Below are positions 1 through 5,193 of a stretch of DNA of 7,672 nt, piece after piece. The translations under genes were made by a program, and so were the position numbers. Below the pieces are notes generated by a model that was not told the DNA's origin, did not search any database, and saw only the letters and a list, made by a program, of their open reading frames with translations. Source of the DNA: Planctomycetota bacterium. GTDB lineage: Bacteria > Planctomycetota > Phycisphaerae > WQYP01. The stretch lies in assembly GCA_021828925.1 (NCBI GenBank), contig JAJZCT010000148.1:1-7672 (forward strand), in the 5' to 3' direction. The first letter of the stretch is position 1. Each line of letters starts with the position of its first letter.

Positions 1-25
1 ACGGGCGGTTCGTGCCGATGTCCAT
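1..25 (-). CDS. Possible start of a leftward gene, cut by window edge
   Basis: Only eight codons are visible, reading MDIGTNRP, so no function can be given. The start is supported by context. An AGGAG Shine-Dalgarno sequence (positions 38-34 on the minus strand) lies 8 nt before the ATG, which is ideal spacing. An extended -10 box (TGG-CATAAT) lies a further 17 nt upstream, and an intrinsic terminator just behind that isolates it from upstream leftward transcription. The competing reading is that positions 1-54 are the 3' end of a rightward gene, since plus-strand frames stop at 38-40 and 52-54. The sequence alone does not exclude this. Confidence 0.3.
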
Positions 26-33
26 GGAGGAGA

Positions 34-63
34 CTCCTGAAAAGACGTTTCTGAATTATGCCA
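34..63 (-). promoter_or_regulatory. Candidate extended -10 promoter and RBS for the leftward edge gene
   Basis: Read on the minus strand, TGG followed by CATAAT (63-55) matches an extended -10 element (TGn plus a five-of-six match to TATAAT). No convincing -35 is seen, which is usual for extended -10 promoters. A transcript starting near 48 would carry the AGGAG at 38-34, followed 8 nt later by the ATG at 25. The element abuts the T-tract of the terminator, so it may simply be AT-rich tail sequence. Confidence 0.3.
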
Positions 64-64
64 T

Positions 65-99
65 AAAAAAACCCCGCGAGGGTCACTCGCAGGGTTTTT
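65..99 (-). terminator. Intrinsic terminator, strongest leftward, possibly bidirectional
   Basis: A GC-rich stem pairs 72-80 with 86-94 (eight of nine pairs) around a 5-nt loop (GGTCA). It is flanked by an A-run at 65-71 and a T-run at 95-99 that can extend the stem. On the minus strand the hairpin is followed by seven uninterrupted T's, the classic rho-independent form. On the plus strand the tail is TTTTTC and then, after CAAAC's interruption, another T-run at 105-110, so it could also end a rightward gene entering from the left. It closes the leftward unit that begins at the promoter at 226-254. Confidence 0.8.
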
Positions 100-124
100 C
101 AAACTTTTTTATAAAAAAACAACC

Positions 125-190
125 CTAAGAGCGACCGGTAATTCCTTCACTTAGTGCCAGGGCCAGGAGGTTGTTCAAATTCAATTTCAT
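125..190 (-). CDS. Possible 21-residue peptide ORF inside the small leftward transcript
   Basis: An ATG at 190 opens a 21-codon frame ending in TAG at 127-125. The peptide begins MKLNLNNLLALAL and ends with a Gly, Arg, Ser tail; the middle is Leu/Ala-rich. It lies wholly inside the predicted 155-nt transcript, starting about 30 nt after the likely start site. The only purine-rich sequence upstream is GGAAAG, with its last base 10-11 nt from the ATG, so translation is not well supported. An in-frame stop two codons before the ATG fixes it as a separate ORF. Such short frames arise easily by chance, and the transcript may be non-coding. Confidence 0.18.
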   Translation of the reverse strand: MKLNLNNLLALALSEGITGRS

Positions 191-225
191 GGTTCAGGGC
201 TTTCCATTTTTCCAATACTTTCTAA

Positions 226-254
226 TTTATAGCCGGTACCGGAAGAAAAGTCAA
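226..254 (-). promoter_or_regulatory. Near-consensus sigma70-type promoter reading leftward
   Basis: On the minus strand a TTGACT -35 (254-249) is separated by exactly 17 nt from a TATAAA -10 (231-226). Each hexamer differs from consensus at one position. This is the best promoter in the window. It lies just beyond the hemB stop codon and points away from hemB, so it cannot serve hemB and must drive the short unit ending at the terminator at 65-99. The spacer carries a perfect 10-bp palindrome, CCGGTACCGG (233-242), which could be an operator. Confidence 0.6.
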
Positions 255-263
255 CGGTTATTC

Positions 264-290
264 TGGCTCAATTTGGCTCATCTTGGTTCG
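264..290. repeat. Three 7-bp direct repeats with 10-bp period upstream of the leftward promoter
   Basis: Plus-strand heptamers TGGCTCA (264-270), TGGCTCA (274-280) and the degenerate TGGTTCG (284-290) recur every 10 bp. That places them on the same face of the helix. They lie immediately upstream of the leftward -35 box, centred near -48, -58 and -68 relative to the predicted start site. Direct repeats in helical phase beside a -35 are typical of activator sites (the PhoB box is a known 7-bp example with an 11-bp period). The regulator here is unknown. Confidence 0.5.
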
Positions 291-292
291 CG

Positions 293-1360
293 TCATTCGC
301 GCAGCCATTCAACAATTTCCGAGGCGTAGTAGGTAATAATAAAGGCTGCTCCCGCCCGTCGAAAGGCGTGCATCATTTCCAGAACGCACTGTTTTTCATC
401 GATCCAGCCTGCTTGCGCGGCAGCCTTAAACATGGCGTATTCCCCGCTTACCTGATACACCGCACAGGGCACATCAACCGCCCGCCACACCGCCGAAAGT
501 ATATCCAAATACGCCATGCCCGGTTTAACCATGACCATATCCGCACCTTCGCCGACATCCATCACGGCTTCGCGCACAGCTTCCCGAGAATCACGGCGAA
601 AATCCATCTGGTAACCGCGACGATCTCCGAATTGCGGTGGTGATTCAGCCGCTTCACGAAATGGTCCGTAAAATCCACTGGCATATTTTACCGCATAGCT
701 GAGTATGGACGTGTCGTGATAACCTGCGGCATCAAGCGCTGTGCGAATGGCCGCCACCCCATGATCCATCATTCCGGAAGGAGCCACCATATCCGCACCG
801 GACTTGGCGTGGAGTATCGCCTGCCGGCCCAACTGCGCGATAGTGGCGTCATTGTCCACCGTGGTAACGGAAGTGGATAAGGGTTTGCCCCGCTTGGATG
901 GTGGGAATTTGTCGGTTTTGCGCCGGGACGTTTTTTCCATACTCTGCGTCAGCGGCCCGCAGTGGCCGTGGGTCGTGTACTCGCAATAGCATAAATCCGT
1001 TATTGCTAGCATGTTTATTCCTGCATCGCGTGCCAGCCGCAACGTCGTGCAGACTGCATTGTTCGGGTCATGTGCGTGGCTGCCGGACTCATCTTTATCC
1101 TCAGTATCCACCACACCAAAAAGCAGATACGCTCTAATGCCACGCGCCGCCATATCTGAAAGTTCTTCCAATGCCATATCCGGCGAAAGTTGAAACTGCC
1201 CCGGCATACTGAGAATGGGCCGACGAATAGCCTGCCCGCTTCGCACAAACAGCGGCGCGACAAAGTGGGCGGGTGAAAGGGTGGTTTGTGCCAGCATATC
1301 TCTAAGAATGCCACCGCGCCGGAGACGGCGCATTCGCGTTGTCGTAAATGACTCACTCAT
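293..1360 (-). CDS. hemB: Porphobilinogen synthase (5-aminolevulinate dehydratase)
   Basis: This cytosolic enzyme condenses two 5-aminolevulinate molecules into porphobilinogen, the second common step toward heme, siroheme and cobalamin. The 355-residue protein shows the full family pattern. The zinc-binding cysteines are C124, C126 and C134 in DLCYCEYTTHGHCG, marking the Zn-dependent subtype. VDNDAT is at 168-173 and DMVAPSGMMD at 190-199. The two active-site lysines are K225 (SYAVKYASGFYGPFR) and K279 (MVMVKPGMAYLD, the Schiff-base lysine). Residues about 136-167, between HGHCG and VDNDAT, form a basic Ser/Thr/Lys/Arg-rich stretch roughly 20 residues longer than I expect for the family. The ATG at 1360 follows a TATAAT box by 20 nt and there is no clear Shine-Dalgarno. 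hemB is transcribed away from the rest of the hem genes in the window. Confidence 0.97.
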   Translation of the reverse strand: MSESFTTTRMRRLRRGGILRDMLAQTTLSPAHFVAPLFVRSGQAIRRPILSMPGQFQLSPDMALEELSDMAARGIRAYLLFGVVDTEDKDESGSHAHDPNNAVCTTLRLARDAGINMLAITDLCYCEYTTHGHCGPLTQSMEKTSRRKTDKFPPSKRGKPLSTSVTTVDNDATIAQLGRQAILHAKSGADMVAPSGMMDHGVAAIRTALDAAGYHDTSILSYAVKYASGFYGPFREAAESPPQFGDRRGYQMDFRRDSREAVREAVMDVGEGADMVMVKPGMAYLDILSAVWRAVDVPCAVYQVSGEYAMFKAAAQAGWIDEKQCVLEMMHAFRRAGAAFIITYYASEIVEWLRE

Positions 1361-1379
1361 GCTCGACCATGATATACAA

Positions 1380-1408
1380 ATTATACGCTGCGTAAACTCT
1401 GGACTGCC
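1380..1408 (-). promoter_or_regulatory. Promoter for hemB (perfect -10, weak -35)
   Basis: A perfect TATAAT lies on the minus strand at 1385-1380. At 17-nt spacing the -35 position (1408-1403) reads GGCAGT, a poor match. Transcription would start near 1373, giving a leader of only about 13 nt before the hemB ATG at 1360. An out-of-frame ATG at 1370 opens a five-codon frame (MVEHE) that overlaps the hemB start and might dampen initiation. Confidence 0.5.
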
Positions 1409-1450
1409 GTATCTTTGTCGAGAGCAGTCGCGAAGTTTGCCCGTCAGCCC

Positions 1451-1456
1451 TAAAAT
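1451..1456 (+). promoter_or_regulatory. Candidate -10 box for the RDD gene, implying a leaderless mRNA
   Basis: TAAAAT ends 7 nt before the ATG at 1463, so transcription would begin at or next to the start codon. No Shine-Dalgarno sequence precedes that ATG, consistent with a leaderless message. The -35 region at 1428-1433 (TCGCGA) matches consensus at only three positions, so the call is modest. The same TAAAAT-then-ATG arrangement recurs at 3597-3614. Confidence 0.35.
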
Positions 1457-1462
1457 GCAGGC

Positions 1463-3241
1463 ATGAGAAATTCCGTCAACCGTATTGGTCTATTGGTATT
1501 CTGCGTGATCGCGGTGATTCTTGCGCTTAGCGGGGGCATATTGTCGGCTCTTCCGGCCGGTGCCGCAGCAGCATCCCTTGCTAAAAAGCCTTCTGTATCG
1601 CGGCTTATCGCATTGCCCCGGATCTTGGCCGCCGGCAGCAAAGAACATTTATGGCTGAGCGTTCCCGCGCAACATTCCAAGCCCAGCCCACAGGCGCAAT
1701 TTGTATTGTTGTCCCATGCCCTCAATGCCCGGCAAGGCAACGCGGCCCTGTGGCGGCAAATCTCGGCGGGCCGCTTTACAGGTGTTCCGCTCTGCGCCGT
1801 GGCGATGGAAAATCCGGACAGTGGCGGTATGAAGCACGGCATTTACCTTTTTTTTCAGCATGGATATGGTGTCTGTTTTGGGCGCAAGGAATCAATAAGC
1901 CTGCCGATAACGCCCGGTGATTTTTCACCCGTGGCCGCAGCCACACTGAACGGTGATGTTTATCTTCTGGCTTACGGCACGGCGGCCCCGGCGGAAAAGC
2001 CTGTTGTTTCCCAGGCCCAACGGATTCTTGCCCAAGTCCATGCTCTCGCCAACGGAGTTCCGGATGCCACAAAACCCTCGGCGCACGCACCAGCAGCCAC
2101 AGTGCCCGCGAAAGTGCTAAAAGCTCTGCCGGTCTGGCATTTTCTGAAACTTCATGACAATCGATGGTCCTTCCTCCCGACACCGTCTTTGCCAGGGGCT
2201 TTCTCAAATTCTTTGATCACCGGTCGAATGGTACTCATGGCCGTCAACGATCAGTTGATCTTGTTTCACTTAGCGGGCGGAGGCAGCCTCTCTGTGCAAG
2301 CCATGAATCTGGCCCGCCCGGCTTGGCAACTGCTGCCCTCAGTTCCGCTGAGCCATGCGGCGCACGGAATTCTTGCCGCACAGTTTGCCCGGCAGGGCAT
2401 TTTGGCCTGGACTTCTTCCGGCGTTGCCGGGCGAACGACTATCAATGCGCTGAGAGTGCGCGCATCGGCGGGCGGAAAGCTTCAATTTACGCCTTGGACT
2501 AAACCGCTGGTATCGGCCATTGTCGGCAGTTCCTTTGCTGACATAGCCATGGGGCGGGATGGTGATTGCTTGGCGCTTCTTCTGCATCAGCCGAAGCAAA
2601 AGCTCGTGCAATACACATTCAGCCGTTCGGGCAAGTTGCTCCAAGGCCCCGAAGATATTGTTCCGCTGGCCACCTTACCACCGGCTCCGGGAGCCTATGA
2701 ACGTTTGATTTTTGCCGCTCTGATTGTGCTTCTGGCATTATCCGTTTGGCGGCGCAAGGAGCCGTTTGGTTCGCTTAAAATCAGTGCCGAATTCAAGGTG
2801 GCGCGTCTGTACCGCCGATTCGGAGCAGCCGCGATAGATTTGGCCATCTCCGCCCTGATCATTATGCTGGTGTTTCACCTCTATTCCCGACAAGATTGGG
2901 TAAAAATGGCCGGCGCGTCACTGGACCTGTTGTTTAACCCCCAGAAACTGCTGCAGGCTCCGCAGTTTTTGTGGCTCCTGGCGATTTATGAAATACACGT
3001 AACCGTCGCGGAACTGATTTTTGCCCGGTCGTTTGGGAAGTGGATTCTGGGACTTCGCGTGGTGGATTTAACAGGCCAGCGACCTGGATTTGTGGCATTG
3101 CTGACGCGGAATTTATTTCGCATCCCTGAGTTAATTGCCATAGTGGTGCTGGTATTCATGTTTGTGTCGCCGGATCGCCAGCGCATTGGCGATATCCTGG
3201 CGCGGACCGTGGTGGTTCAGGGGCACGAGGCCCAGAGCTAG
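1463..3241 (+). CDS. Exported RDD-domain membrane protein
   Basis: The 592-residue protein has three parts. Residues 1 to about 37 look like a signal peptide or N-terminal anchor (MRNSVNR, a long hydrophobic core, then an Ala-rich cleavage-like PAGAAAA). Residues about 38-410 form a large, probably extracytoplasmic region of short beta-strand-like segments with recurring aromatic and Gly-rich turns, perhaps a beta-propeller, though no repeat motif is clear enough to name. After a transmembrane helix near 415-431, residues about 446-588 form an RDD domain. This has RRFGAAAID at the first helix, SFGKWILGLRVVD in the middle and PDRQRIGDILARTVVV near the end, with three predicted membrane helices. 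RDD domains are found in transport-linked and other membrane proteins; the substrate and role here are unknown. The next gene follows 31 nt later and is probably co-transcribed. Confidence 0.85.
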   Translation: MRNSVNRIGLLVFCVIAVILALSGGILSALPAGAAAASLAKKPSVSRLIALPRILAAGSKEHLWLSVPAQHSKPSPQAQFVLLSHALNARQGNAALWRQISAGRFTGVPLCAVAMENPDSGGMKHGIYLFFQHGYGVCFGRKESISLPITPGDFSPVAAATLNGDVYLLAYGTAAPAEKPVVSQAQRILAQVHALANGVPDATKPSAHAPAATVPAKVLKALPVWHFLKLHDNRWSFLPTPSLPGAFSNSLITGRMVLMAVNDQLILFHLAGGGSLSVQAMNLARPAWQLLPSVPLSHAAHGILAAQFARQGILAWTSSGVAGRTTINALRVRASAGGKLQFTPWTKPLVSAIVGSSFADIAMGRDGDCLALLLHQPKQKLVQYTFSRSGKLLQGPEDIVPLATLPPAPGAYERLIFAALIVLLALSVWRRKEPFGSLKISAEFKVARLYRRFGAAAIDLAISALIIMLVFHLYSRQDWVKMAGASLDLLFNPQKLLQAPQFLWLLAIYEIHVTVAELIFARSFGKWILGLRVVDLTGQRPGFVALLTRNLFRIPELIAIVVLVFMFVSPDRQRIGDILARTVVVQGHEAQS

Positions 3242-3272
3242 AGCACGCTGGTAAAACAACGAAAGGTAAAAA

Positions 3273-3554
3273 ATGTCCGAAAGTCTGACTATTCAGCAGT
3301 TCCAAGATCATATTCGTGATAAATATTCCGCCCGGGATATCCAACGCGGATCGGCACCGACATTCATGTGGCTGATCGAAGAAGTGGGTGAATTGGCCAC
3401 CGCGCTACAAGGCGATGACCGAGCCAATCAGGAAGAGGAATTTGCCGATGTCGCGGCGTGGCTTTGTACGCTGGCCAATATCCACGGAATTGATCTCACG
3501 GCCGCAATTGAGAAAAAATATTATAGATCCGGTGGCCCTCAAGGCTTCAAATAA
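3273..3554 (+). CDS. Small MazG-like nucleotide pyrophosphohydrolase
   Basis: The 93-residue protein fits the compact single-domain all-alpha MazG-like pyrophosphatases, which hydrolyse nucleoside triphosphates to monophosphate and pyrophosphate. Some clean house of non-canonical nucleotides. The metal-binding signature is visible: EEVGE at 36-40 on one helix and EEEFAD at 54-59 on the next (E36, E37, E40, E56, D59), separated by a short loop as expected. The C-terminus has the lysine/tyrosine stretch KKYY (81-84). The ATG at 3273 has a good Shine-Dalgarno (GAAAGG, 3261-3266) 6 nt upstream. Spacing suggests transcription with the RDD gene. The exact substrate cannot be read from sequence. Confidence 0.9.
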   Translation: MSESLTIQQFQDHIRDKYSARDIQRGSAPTFMWLIEEVGELATALQGDDRANQEEEFADVAAWLCTLANIHGIDLTAAIEKKYYRSGGPQGFK

Positions 3555-3573
3555 GCCACTCTCGAATCAGAAT

Positions 3574-3602
3574 AGGACATGAGGACCTCTTTTTGCTAAA
3601 AT
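3574..3602 (+). promoter_or_regulatory. Promoter for the precorrin-2 dehydrogenase-ccsA-hemA run
   Basis: A -35 AGGACA (3574-3579, four of six) and a -10 TAAAAT (3597-3602, five of six) are separated by exactly 17 nt. The -10 ends 9 nt before the ATG at 3612, so the predicted start site (about 3608-3610) leaves a leader of only 2-4 nt. No Shine-Dalgarno is present. An ATG at 3608 opens only a three-codon frame. The promoter gives the hem run its own transcription start separate from the RDD-MazG pair. Confidence 0.5.
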
Positions 3603-3611
3603 AGAGCATGA

Positions 3612-4301
3612 ATGGATGAACTCTACCCCATATTTCTCAGGCTCAACGCAAAACCGGTGCTGATCGTGGGGGGCGGCGCGGTGGCTTTGCGTAAAGCGGA
3701 AGGTCTCGTGGCGGCGGGGGCGTTGGTGTCGGTAGTCAGCATGGAATTCCATCCGGGTTTTGCGGCGTGGCCTGCGGTGCAACGTATCTCATCAGCCTAC
3801 GAGGCGGGCCATCTGGCCCGGGTGCAAGCGGGTCGCTGGGTGCTCGTATTTGCCGCAACAAATAACCAGCATGTCAATGCCCGCGTTTATTCAGATTCCG
3901 CAGCGCGGGGAATACTTTGCTGCCGGTGCGATATGCCGGAGGATGGTGATTTTATTGGCCCCGCGGTAAAACGCGGCGGACCGGTGACTTTGGCGGTAAC
4001 TTCCGGCGGTGCGTCTCCGGGCTTATCCGGAGAGTTGGCGCGGCAACTGGCGCACGCCATGGATGCAGCGCTTATCAGGCAGATACAGTTATCCGCACGG
4101 TGGCGGCAGGAAGTGCTGCAACAGGTTTCCGATGTCGAACTTCGCCGCAAGCTTTTGCAGCGGCTATCGGGTGAAATTATGCGGGACACGATTCGGCAGT
4201 CCGGCGAAACCGAGGCCGAAAAACTTTTTCAGCAGTGGCTGACGGAAGCCATGCATCCTTCCCCCACGGTTGCCACTCCGGCAACGGAACCGAGGGTTTA
4301 G
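3612..4301 (+). CDS. Precorrin-2 dehydrogenase / sirohydrochlorin ferrochelatase-like (CysG N-terminal type)
   Basis: This family (Met8p, SirC, N-terminal half of CysG) uses NAD+ to oxidise precorrin-2 to sirohydrochlorin, and some members also insert iron to make siroheme. The 229-residue length suits a stand-alone enzyme. The protein starts with the typical LYPIFLRLNAKPVLIVGGG, a Rossmann nucleotide-binding loop (GGGAVALRKAEGL, 20-32). Next come FAATNN (about 79-84) and D107 in CRCDMPEDGDFIGPA, which aligns with the key aspartate of CysG and Met8p. TSGGASPGLSGELARQL follows at 130-146, the family's second hallmark. No methyltransferase half is fused. Its gene lies 6 nt before the ccsA/hemX-like gene in a tight run with hemA, supporting a tetrapyrrole role. 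Whether it chelates iron cannot be decided. Confidence 0.92.
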   Translation: MDELYPIFLRLNAKPVLIVGGGAVALRKAEGLVAAGALVSVVSMEFHPGFAAWPAVQRISSAYEAGHLARVQAGRWVLVFAATNNQHVNARVYSDSAARGILCCRCDMPEDGDFIGPAVKRGGPVTLAVTSGGASPGLSGELARQLAHAMDAALIRQIQLSARWRQEVLQQVSDVELRRKLLQRLSGEIMRDTIRQSGETEAEKLFQQWLTEAMHPSPTVATPATEPRV

Positions 4302-4307
4302 CAGATC

Positions 4308-5174
4308 ATGTCCAGTTCTCTAGAACCATACACGCATCTGACGATTTTACAGTTTGCGACTGCCAGCGGCGCGGCGTTGTCGTTTCTCGCGGCCTTCTGG
4401 CTGCAATTCCAGATATCCGGCCGCCGGCGCGCGGCCTTGCAGAACTCACCGGTTAAAAGCACCGTGCCGATTTCTCCCAACTGGGCGGTGGGCAACGGCG
4501 TATTTTTAACCACACTGCTCTTGATAAGCCGCATGGTTGATGCGCGCCGTATCACGCTGCCGTTGTCCAATTATTTTGACGCCTTTTTACTGCTGGGATT
4601 GGTGCTGTCGCTGCTGTGGGCCTATTTGCGCTGGACACGTCACTTGTGGGCCTTGGCCACCTTTTTACTTCCCATGATTTTTGCCTTAATGGTGCTGGGA
4701 ATTGTGCTGGGCCTTTCCGGCGTGCGGCATTTCGGTGCGCATAACCCGTGGGTGGCGGCGCACATTGCCAGTGTGCTGCTGGGGACCGCAAGTTTTGCGG
4801 CCGGTTGTGTCGGAGGAATCACCTATCTGCTGGCTGACCGCCGACTGAAAAAGCGTGGACAGGCCGGATGGGACTTATTTGCCTTACCTTCTTTAGCCTC
4901 GATAGAAAAATTTACCCGTCACGCCATTGTGCTGGGGTTTGCGTTATTAACCTTGGCGGCCATTACCGGCATTTTCCGGGCGGTTCGTGATCCGCAACTC
5001 ATGGGCCAACACTGGTATTTTTCTCCTAAGGTGTTGCTGACTGCTGTGGTCTGGCTGGTGTATGGATCGCTATTAAACATGCGGTTTGTACCGATTTTGC
5101 GTGGCGCGCGCTGTGCCTGGTTAAGTATTATTGGATTTGCTTTGCTGATGACGGTTTTCGTCCTCATGTTATAA
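4308..5174 (+). CDS. CcsA/HemX-like cytochrome c assembly membrane protein
   Basis: The 288-residue protein is nearly all membrane helices. About eight are seen, near residues 11-33, 60-76, 90-108, 113-135, 147-175, 204-223, 240-258 and 269-288. The fold and order match the CcsA/CcmC/HemX superfamily, including NPWVAAHIASVLLGTASFA (146-164, with H152) and RHAIVLGFALLTLAAITGIF (204-223, with H205). The heme-binding Trp-rich WWD motif expected before the seventh helix is degenerate: the region reads GQHWYFSPKVLLTAVVWLVY (233-252), with FSPKV where WDPKE is usual. That resembles HemX-type paralogues more than true cytochrome c synthase. In Bacillus subtilis HemX, encoded next to HemA, lowers HemA level, and this gene likewise sits 19 nt upstream of hemA. 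The ATG has a GAGGG Shine-Dalgarno (4292-4296) 11 nt upstream. Confidence 0.85.
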   Translation: MSSSLEPYTHLTILQFATASGAALSFLAAFWLQFQISGRRRAALQNSPVKSTVPISPNWAVGNGVFLTTLLLISRMVDARRITLPLSNYFDAFLLLGLVLSLLWAYLRWTRHLWALATFLLPMIFALMVLGIVLGLSGVRHFGAHNPWVAAHIASVLLGTASFAAGCVGGITYLLADRRLKKRGQAGWDLFALPSLASIEKFTRHAIVLGFALLTLAAITGIFRAVRDPQLMGQHWYFSPKVLLTAVVWLVYGSLLNMRFVPILRGARCAWLSIIGFALLMTVFVLML

Positions 5175-5193
5175 GGGTTTTGTAAGCTCGCGT

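Larger units (their letters stand above)
65..219 (-). ncRNA. Candidate small RNA or micro-transcript between hemB and the left-edge gene
   Basis: This is the interval between a predicted start site (about 6-8 nt after the TATAAA box at 231-226) and the strong leftward terminator, about 155 nt. It contains no ordinary gene. Inside it, 7-bp arms at 169-175 and 118-124 (AACAACC and GGTTGTT on the transcript) can form a long hairpin whose 3' arm is also followed by a T-rich run, with a 5-bp CTAAG/CTTAG pairing nested inside. The transcript could be a regulatory RNA or a messenger for the 21-residue ORF listed separately. No known RNA family was recognised, so the call rests only on promoter, terminator and hairpin geometry. 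Confidence 0.35.

Noticed and set aside
3..128. Plus-strand open frame from the window edge to a TAA at 126-128
   Set aside because: It reads straight through the terminator hairpin and poly-A/T runs, producing low-complexity Lys/Phe residues, so it is unlikely to be coding.
1776..2207. 143-codon minus-strand open frame
   Set aside because: It is antisense to the RDD gene, is rich in Arg/Pro/His typical of a shadow frame in GC-rich DNA, and has no ribosome site that I could see.
3581..3595. GAGGACCTCTTTTT as a terminator after the MazG-like gene
   Set aside because: The arms leave only a 1-3 nt loop and at most a 3-bp stem, too small for an intrinsic terminator; the T-run is more likely the promoter spacer.
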